A stretch of 64,000 nucleotides of DNA. Origin: a virus. This document shows, piece by piece, positions 59,580-64,000 of this stretch. The notes beneath the pieces are model-generated. The model was not told where the DNA came from. It searched no databases and was given only the letters and a program-made list of their open reading frames with translations. The stretch spans positions 1 to 64,000 of IMG/VR virus record IMGVR_UViG_3300025874_000005; one strand, given 5' to 3'. Positions within the stretch are counted from its first letter, which is position 1; each line of letters starts with the position of its first letter. A program made the position numbers and the translations under genes.

Positions 59580-59906
59580 ATGAGTAAATTTGTTAGTACA
59601 TTTAATAAAGGGTTTAATATGACCTTTGAAAACGGGTTTGGTATATCAGTTCAATGGGGTGTAGGTAACTACTGTAGCAGGAAAAATGATGGTTCGTTTG
59701 ATGAATCTATGAAGGGTGAATTTTGGGAAGCCACATCTGCTGAGATTATGATTACAGGTAACAATAAGGATGTTGTTTTAGGTAATGGTGATCAAGTTGC
59801 AGGTTGGTTATCAACTGATAAAGTTGCTGAAGTGATTAGAATGTGTTCAACTGCTAGAAACACAGCTCATCTCAACCAAATGTTAAAGAATTCCACATTA
59901 AGTTAA
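59580..59906 (+). CDS. hypothetical protein
   Basis: 108 residues, GISVQWGVGNYCSRKND and a strand-rich N-terminal half, helical C-terminal quarter. AAAGGTT-ATG start, 5 bases after the previous stop. Unrecognised. Confidence 0.72.
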   Translation: MSKFVSTFNKGFNMTFENGFGISVQWGVGNYCSRKNDGSFDESMKGEFWEATSAEIMITGNNKDVVLGNGDQVAGWLSTDKVAEVIRMCSTARNTAHLNQMLKNSTLS

Positions 59907-59923
59907 AAATAATGCGCAAAATA

Positions 59924-59957
59924 TGTGGAGAAGCGAGGAAGCGTTCGTATATTTACG
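59924..59957 (+). promoter_or_regulatory. promoter with altered -33 box
   Basis: TGTGGAGAAGC (59924-59934) and TATATT (59948-59953), followed by TACGGGG. Confidence 0.6.
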
Positions 59958-59967
59958 GGGTAAATGA

Positions 59968-59977
59968 GGTGAGAGCC
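59968..59977 (+). promoter_or_regulatory. 5'-leader hairpin with GNRA loop
   Basis: GGT-GAGA-GCC (one G-U pair), GAGA tetraloop. The ATG at 59965 is out of frame with the gene. Confidence 0.45.
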
Positions 59978-60007
59978 CAGAAATGTTAAATTAATTAAAT
60001 AAAGGTT

Positions 60008-60808
60008 ATGGTAAATAAAGTTAAAAGAGGTCGTCCGAGTAAGAAAGTTGTTAACAACCCAACACAAAGTGTTGTTGTTAAAACAGTTAAAATGGATAAT
60101 ATGGAATTCAACAAGAAATTGTTTGAGCCAATGAAAACAGGTACAAAGGTTGATCCATTCTTCAGTATGGAAGGTGGAGTAATGCCTGGTACAAATGTTG
60201 TAGTTACTGGTGATCCAGGTGTTGGTAAAACAACAGTATTGTTAGATGTTCTTGCTGATCTTAATCAGAAAGGTAAAAAATGTTTGTTCATTTCAGGTGA
60301 AATGAATGCTATTGACATGGTTGGTTATGTTAAGCGATTCCCAAAATTTGGAGATTTAGATATCTTGTTTATGGGTGATTATAGTGAAGTTAATCCTGAT
60401 GTTGTTCTTCGAACTGCACTTAAAGAGGGTTATGATTGTGTATTAATTGATTCGCTTGCTGAGATTTCAGATAATTATGTTGATTATTTTGGTGGTACTG
60501 GTAAGTCAAATACCAACCGAATTTTGCAGTTGCTTGATGAGCATAACCAAGCAAATAATGATGATAAAATTAATAGCACGTTTTTGATCATTCAACAAGT
60601 TACTAAAGGTGGAACGTTTGTTGGGTCAAATAAGATTAAGCATATGACAACAGCAATGGGTCATTTAAAATTTGACGGTGATGGTCAGCGTTTTTTCCAT
60701 TTCAGTAAAAACCGTCGAGGTGGTAGTGGAAATAAATTGTTCTTCAACTTGAACAGTAAAAATAAAGTTAACTGGTTATTTGATGAGCCGATAAACATGA
60801 CAGCATAA
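60008..60808 (+). CDS. RadA/Sms-like RecA-fold ATPase
   Basis: 266 residues. Basic N-terminus KRGRPSKKV, then FSMEGGVMPGTNVVVTGDPG, Walker A GDPGVGKT, FISGEMNA, Walker B VLIDSLAEIS and KNRRG near the end, in the place of the RadA KNRFG motif. Unlike RadA it lacks the N-terminal zinc finger and Lon-like domain. May help branch migration beside UvsX. Confidence 0.83.
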   Translation: MVNKVKRGRPSKKVVNNPTQSVVVKTVKMDNMEFNKKLFEPMKTGTKVDPFFSMEGGVMPGTNVVVTGDPGVGKTTVLLDVLADLNQKGKKCLFISGEMNAIDMVGYVKRFPKFGDLDILFMGDYSEVNPDVVLRTALKEGYDCVLIDSLAEISDNYVDYFGGTGKSNTNRILQLLDEHNQANNDDKINSTFLIIQQVTKGGTFVGSNKIKHMTTAMGHLKFDGDGQRFFHFSKNRRGGSGNKLFFNLNSKNKVNWLFDEPINMTA

Positions 60809-60984
60809 TGTATATTTTAATTTACATAGTAATAGGATCAGCTCTCACTTCATTGTGGGACTGGTTGCTATTTGGGACTAAGAATCAATTTTCAAATATA
60901 GAAAGAGCTGTTTGTATATTAGTTTGGCCTGCAGCTTTAGGTTTATATTTGTATAATTTATATAATACATTTAAAAAAAAGTAA
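60808..60984 (+). CDS. two-span membrane protein
   Basis: 58 residues, ATG 60808 overlapping the previous stop by one base and its own stop overlapping the next ATG. Two spans (MYILIYIVIGSALTSLWDWL and AVCILVWPAALGLYLYNLY) and a basic end. Unknown. Confidence 0.68.
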   Translation: MYILIYIVIGSALTSLWDWLLFGTKNQFSNIERAVCILVWPAALGLYLYNLYNTFKKK

Positions 60985-61223
60985 TGATGGGTAAAGAAGA
61001 AAAAAGATACGTTGTAAAGATGGATATGTATGTTTATGCTGAAAATGATTATATGGCTCGTAAACGAGCTCATCAAATGAAGAAAGAAATTGATAGTAAA
61101 TATGGTGGTGGAGTTGGTATATTAGAATTAGGTGAACAACCTTTTGCTTCTTTTAATTATAGAAAATTAGAAGACCATTCTGAACCTATTAGTAAACAAA
61201 AACAAGAAGAATTACCATTTTAA
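60984..61223 (+). CDS. hypothetical protein ending in EELPF (SSB-tail-like)
   Basis: 79 residues. First half basic and helical (MARKRAHQMKKEIDSKYGG), last residues KQEELPF. The EELPF end resembles the SSB tip and the two other LPF-ending phage proteins (2650-3492, 16117-16254). Starts one base before the end of the previous gene. May bind the same host or phage partners. Confidence 0.68.
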   Translation: MMGKEEKRYVVKMDMYVYAENDYMARKRAHQMKKEIDSKYGGGVGILELGEQPFASFNYRKLEDHSEPISKQKQEELPF

Positions 61224-61225
61224 AT

Positions 61226-62368
61226 ATGAAGGGAGAAAGAATTAATTTTACGGTTAATACATCATTCTATAAACGAAGTGATTGGGTAGACCATATTTAT
61301 GAAGGTTTAAAAGCTCAAACTTACAAATATTGGGAATGGGTTGTAACTGATGATTTTTCTCCCGATAAAAATGCTGAAGAGCGTTTAAAAGAGATAGCTA
61401 AAAATGACCATAGGGTAGTTTATTACACTCAGTCTAGAAAAAAAGAATTATTTTATAATCCTAATTATGGTGCTAGTGGTAATGTTATCTTCCAGATGGA
61501 TAGTGATGACACAATGTACCCTAATATACTTGAAGTTTACGCTAAACATTTTATGGAAGATCCTTCATTGATTGGGATATGTTGTGGTGCTTTAAAAAAT
61601 AAAAATGGTGTTGAGTTGTTTGAGTGGACTGCTCCTAATTTAGAGGCGCAGAGTAATTTTATTATGACTTATGGCCGAGCTTGGAGAAATGTAATACCAC
61701 ATTTTGATTATGATGGTAAATTAGATTATTTTCAAAATGATCTTAATATTTGGAGACATATTGAAGCTAGGGGTAAAGTAATGTTTTTACCTAGAGAATT
61801 ATATAAATACAATTATGCTAGTCAAGGTAGTTTCTCACACAGACAATTTGATGGTTATGATAATGAATCAGAGCGATTAATTGAGGAAGAAAGATGTAGG
61901 ATTGAAGAAAAGTATAGTACTATTTGGAAAGATGATGATGAGTGTACTTTTGATTTAAAATATTTACCAATTAATAAGTTAGCCTGGGCTTTTTATGAAG
62001 CTGATTTTCATAAAACATCACATAATAGTAGAGTTAATTTTATAAAAACAGATATAAAGCCTTATGAAAAACAACTATTGAATGAGTTGTATTATGATAA
62101 TACTATAATTTATAATGGTAGTGTTGAGGAGGAATATGATGAAGTTATTATTTATGTAAGTAATCAAGAAACATTAGATATAATGTATGAAAATTATGAA
62201 AAGTGGAAAGTTAATAAAGTAAGATTTCACATTAATAAACAAATATTTGATTGTAATATTGATAATGCACCTCATAATTATTTTGGGTTTGGACACATAT
62301 TGAATGGATGGTATGGATATATTAGTTATAATGGAGATGATGTTTTAAAAATTAGTGATGAGTACTGA
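61226..62368 (+). CDS. glycosyltransferase family 2
   Basis: 380 residues. VNTSFYKRSDWVDHIYEGL, WVVTDDFSPD and FQMDSDDTMYP (DxD motif) are the GT2 core. The C-terminal 150 residues contain no known domain and may bind the acceptor. Located apart from the main sugar cluster (37869-47500). Confidence 0.85.
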   Translation: MKGERINFTVNTSFYKRSDWVDHIYEGLKAQTYKYWEWVVTDDFSPDKNAEERLKEIAKNDHRVVYYTQSRKKELFYNPNYGASGNVIFQMDSDDTMYPNILEVYAKHFMEDPSLIGICCGALKNKNGVELFEWTAPNLEAQSNFIMTYGRAWRNVIPHFDYDGKLDYFQNDLNIWRHIEARGKVMFLPRELYKYNYASQGSFSHRQFDGYDNESERLIEEERCRIEEKYSTIWKDDDECTFDLKYLPINKLAWAFYEADFHKTSHNSRVNFIKTDIKPYEKQLLNELYYDNTIIYNGSVEEEYDEVIIYVSNQETLDIMYENYEKWKVNKVRFHINKQIFDCNIDNAPHNYFGFGHILNGWYGYISYNGDDVLKISDEY

Positions 62369-62528
62369 AAAGGATAAAAATAAAAAATTAGAGAAAGTAA
62401 CACTCACTCAACAAGAAATTTGGCAGGCTATGCGAGGTAATATTCATAAGAGTAAAAAAGATTATAAACGTAAACCTAAACATAAGGGTGGTGATGATTA
62501 TAATTGGCATCCTGATAGACAAATTTGA
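62358..62528 (+). CDS. small highly charged protein
   Basis: 56 residues, ATG 62358, overlapping the previous gene by 11 bases. Basic and polar (KDYKRKPKHKGGDDYNWHPD). Followed by a promoter. Unknown. Confidence 0.58.
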   Translation: MSTEKDKNKKLEKVTLTQQEIWQAMRGNIHKSKKDYKRKPKHKGGDDYNWHPDRQI

Positions 62529-62544
62529 AACTCCCGGTGAATTG

Positions 62545-62578
62545 CTTGGAGAAGCAAGAGAGGGTTCGTATATTTACG
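62545..62578 (+). promoter_or_regulatory. Bacteroidetes-type promoter
   Basis: CTTG (62545-62548) and TATATT (62569-62574), 24 apart, TACG after. TTGCTT-GGAG-AAGCAA repeat at 62542-62557. Confidence 0.7.
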
Positions 62579-62587
62579 TATAAATGA

Positions 62588-62598
62588 GGCGCGAAGCC
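62588..62598 (+). promoter_or_regulatory. 5'-leader mini-hairpin
   Basis: GGC-GCGAA-GCC at the standard place after the promoter. The ATG at 62584 lies in this leader and is in frame with the next gene but not used as its start. Confidence 0.42.
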
Positions 62599-62625
62599 GA
62601 ATTAATAATTAAAAAAATAAAGGTT

Positions 62626-62850
62626 ATGATTAGAAAAAAACAAGATTTAAAACCGTCAACTCCAATGATAATTGACTTGACAGGTCCCGATGGTAATGCG
62701 TTTGCATTACTAGGCTTTGCTAAAAACTTTGCCAACCAACTCAAATTAGATTTTAGTAAGATAAGTGATGAAATGACTTCAGGTGATTATGAGAATCTAA
62801 TTGAAGTATTTGATAAGTATTTTGGTTCATTTGTAATATTAGAAAGATAA
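62626..62850 (+). CDS. hypothetical 74-residue protein
   Basis: Start ATG 62626 in AAAGGTT-ATG context. Contains MIIDLTGPDGNAFALLGFAK and an acidic helical C-terminus. Just upstream of the DNA ligase. Not recognised. Confidence 0.7.
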   Translation: MIRKKQDLKPSTPMIIDLTGPDGNAFALLGFAKNFANQLKLDFSKISDEMTSGDYENLIEVFDKYFGSFVILER

Positions 62851-62855
62851 TGGTT

Positions 62856-64000
62856 ATGACTGAATTAGAAGATTTTATAAATGAAATGCGAAGTACGAGC
62901 AGTGCTACGGACAAAATAGACATTATTAAGCGTAGTTCTGCGTTTATTCATGATGTACTTGAAGCGACATATAACCCCTACAAACAATACTATGTCACCA
63001 GTAAAACGTGTAAGAAAAATAAAGGGAAATTCAAATATAACACACATAAGGATGTTTTTAGTTTGTTAAATGACCTAACTAATAGAGTTTACACAGGACA
63101 TGATGCAATTCATCAAGTAAATGGGTTTGAAATGGCTACTGCTTATGGACATAATGTTTATAAAATTATTGATAAAGATTTAGGTATTAGGGCTGGAGCT
63201 AAAGTTATTAATAAAGCAGTACCAGGTCTTATTCCTGAGTTTAACGTAGTGTTGGCTCAAGAGTATAAAGGTAAATGTGAATGGAGTGATGAATGGTATG
63301 TTTCTAGAAAATTAGATGGAGTTAGATGTATAGCTAGAGTTGATAGTGAGGGTAATTGCTCATTATTTAGTAGAACAGGTAAAGAATTTACCACATTAAA
63401 TAAAGTTAAAGAAGCTATTGAAGATACTGGTATTATTAGTACTACATTTGATGGTGAGATTTGTTTAGTTGATGAAGATGGTAATGAAGATTTTCAAGGT
63501 GTAATGAAGCAATTGAGACGTAAAGATCATCAAATTAAAAACCCAGCATATATGGTATTTGATATGTTGAGAAATGATGAATTTGATAGTGGTAAAGGTA
63601 CAGAGCCATTAAAAACACGTTTGCTTAAATGTAGGTCTTGGGTTAGAAATAATTTAGATAAGCCAATGATAGAAAGTAAATGTGATATTTTACGTTTTAC
63701 AGATCAAACATTAATTACAGGTGAGGATCATTTTGAATATTGGAGAAATATTGAATGTAAAGATAATTGGGAAGGTTTAATGTTACGTAAGAATTGTGGT
63801 TATGAAGGTAAGCGTACTAAAAACTTGGTTAAGGTAAAGAAATTCCATGATGCTGAGTATGAAGTGTTAGGGTGGGATAATGATACACATGAGGTAGTTA
63901 GAGATGGTAAGTCTGAGTCGATGACGATGTTGGCTCAGGTTTGGATTGAACATAAAGGACATATTGTGAAGGTAGGTAGTGGATTTACCCAAGAGCAGCG
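62856..64000 (+). CDS. ATP-dependent DNA ligase, 3' end outside the window
   Basis: 381 codons visible, running off the right edge. Seals nicks using ATP. Motif I SRKLDGVRC with the nucleophile Lys152, FDGEICLVDE (motif III), EGLMLRKNCGYEGKR (motif IV) and NLVKVKKF (motif V) are clear. An N-terminal 130-residue helical extension precedes the adenylation domain, as in T4 ligase. Start ATG 62856 fits GGTT-ATG; 62850 is an alternative. Belongs functionally to the replication set. Confidence 0.93.
   Translation, partial: MTELEDFINEMRSTSSATDKIDIIKRSSAFIHDVLEATYNPYKQYYVTSKTCKKNKGKFKYNTHKDVFSLLNDLTNRVYTGHDAIHQVNGFEMATAYGHNVYKIIDKDLGIRAGAKVINKAVPGLIPEFNVVLAQEYKGKCEWSDEWYVSRKLDGVRCIARVDSEGNCSLFSRTGKEFTTLNKVKEAIEDTGIISTTFDGEICLVDEDGNEDFQGVMKQLRRKDHQIKNPAYMVFDMLRNDEFDSGKGTEPLKTRLLKCRSWVRNNLDKPMIESKCDILRFTDQTLITGEDHFEYWRNIECKDNWEGLMLRKNCGYEGKRTKNLVKVKKFHDAEYEVLGWDNDTHEVVRDGKSESMTMLAQVWIEHKGHIVKVGSGFTQEQ

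Noticed and set aside
57187-62584. ATGs at 57187, 59362 and 62584 as gene starts
   Set aside because: They lie in the repeated leader next to the mini-hairpin; in sister leaders (53376, 59965) the same ATG is out of frame, so the downstream GTT-ATG or A-rich ATG is preferred.

Overview
The window is one continuous stretch of a large, AT-rich tailed-phage genome, most likely a T4-like myovirus infecting a Bacteroidetes (flavobacterial) host. The T4-like assignment rests on a gp32-like SSB, UvsX, gp41-type helicase, RNase H-type 5' nuclease, gp43 (split in two), gp45 clamp, gp44/gp62 clamp loader, NrdA/NrdB and DNA ligase. The host assignment rests on three signs. Promoters look like the Bacteroidetes type (TTTG, about 20 nt, then TATATTTAC). 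Shine-Dalgarno sequences are essentially absent and starts sit in an A-rich AAAGTT-ATG context. Signal peptides end in ...AQ, as is common in that phylum. Every gene I accept is on the + strand and packing is very tight (ATGA/TAATG overlaps). I saw no tRNA, IS element or CRISPR array, and no gene-free stretch longer than 300 bases.

Layout. 1-800: end of one gene and a probable structural gene. 814-9753: replication and nucleotide block (small family-A polymerase, SSB, UvsX, 5' nuclease, DnaB-type helicase, NrdB, NrdA). 9754-15680: membrane and lysis block (holin, amidase endolysin, small membrane proteins, a secreted thioredoxin-fold protein, two outer-membrane-barrel-like proteins), closed by a strong terminator. 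15698-25916: nucleotide and DNA-modification block (SET protein, ThyX, TGT/DpdA-like enzyme, QueC, thioredoxin, QueD, QueE, SNase, thioesterase, HPRT, FolE, MazG-like), interrupted by one large probable virion protein. 25990-37826: probable structural protein, split DNA polymerase, clamp, Hsp20, GroES, GroEL, clamp loader, methyltransferases and a Cas4/RecB-like nuclease. 37869-47500: RHH regulator and a roughly 10-kb sugar cluster (glycosyltransferases, epimerases, UDP-sugar dehydrogenase, methyltransferases). 47502-64000: many small genes, HTH/HNH protein, glucosaminidase, heptose-kinase-like protein, zincin, lectin-like virion protein, three probable internal head proteins, lipoprotein, RadA-like ATPase, a glycosyltransferase, and the start of an ATP-dependent DNA ligase.

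How it fits together. FolE, QueD, QueE and QueC would make a 7-deazaguanine base and the TGT/DpdA-like protein could insert it into phage DNA; ThyX, NrdAB, HPRT and MazG-like enzymes feed the dNTP pool. The most interesting non-gene signal is a family of about 19 promoters with fixed geometry. Most contain an inverted repeat whose sequence differs from site to site while the pairing is kept, and seven are followed by a tiny GGC...GCC or GNRA-loop hairpin at the predicted mRNA 5' end. Other highlights: three proteins ending in (D/E)LPF like the host SSB tail, three adjacent proteins with T4-type capsid-targeting N-termini, QueC and QueD that have lost the usual zinc ligands, and a possible pseudoknot directly before queC. 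All functional calls come from reading motifs by eye; no database search was run.
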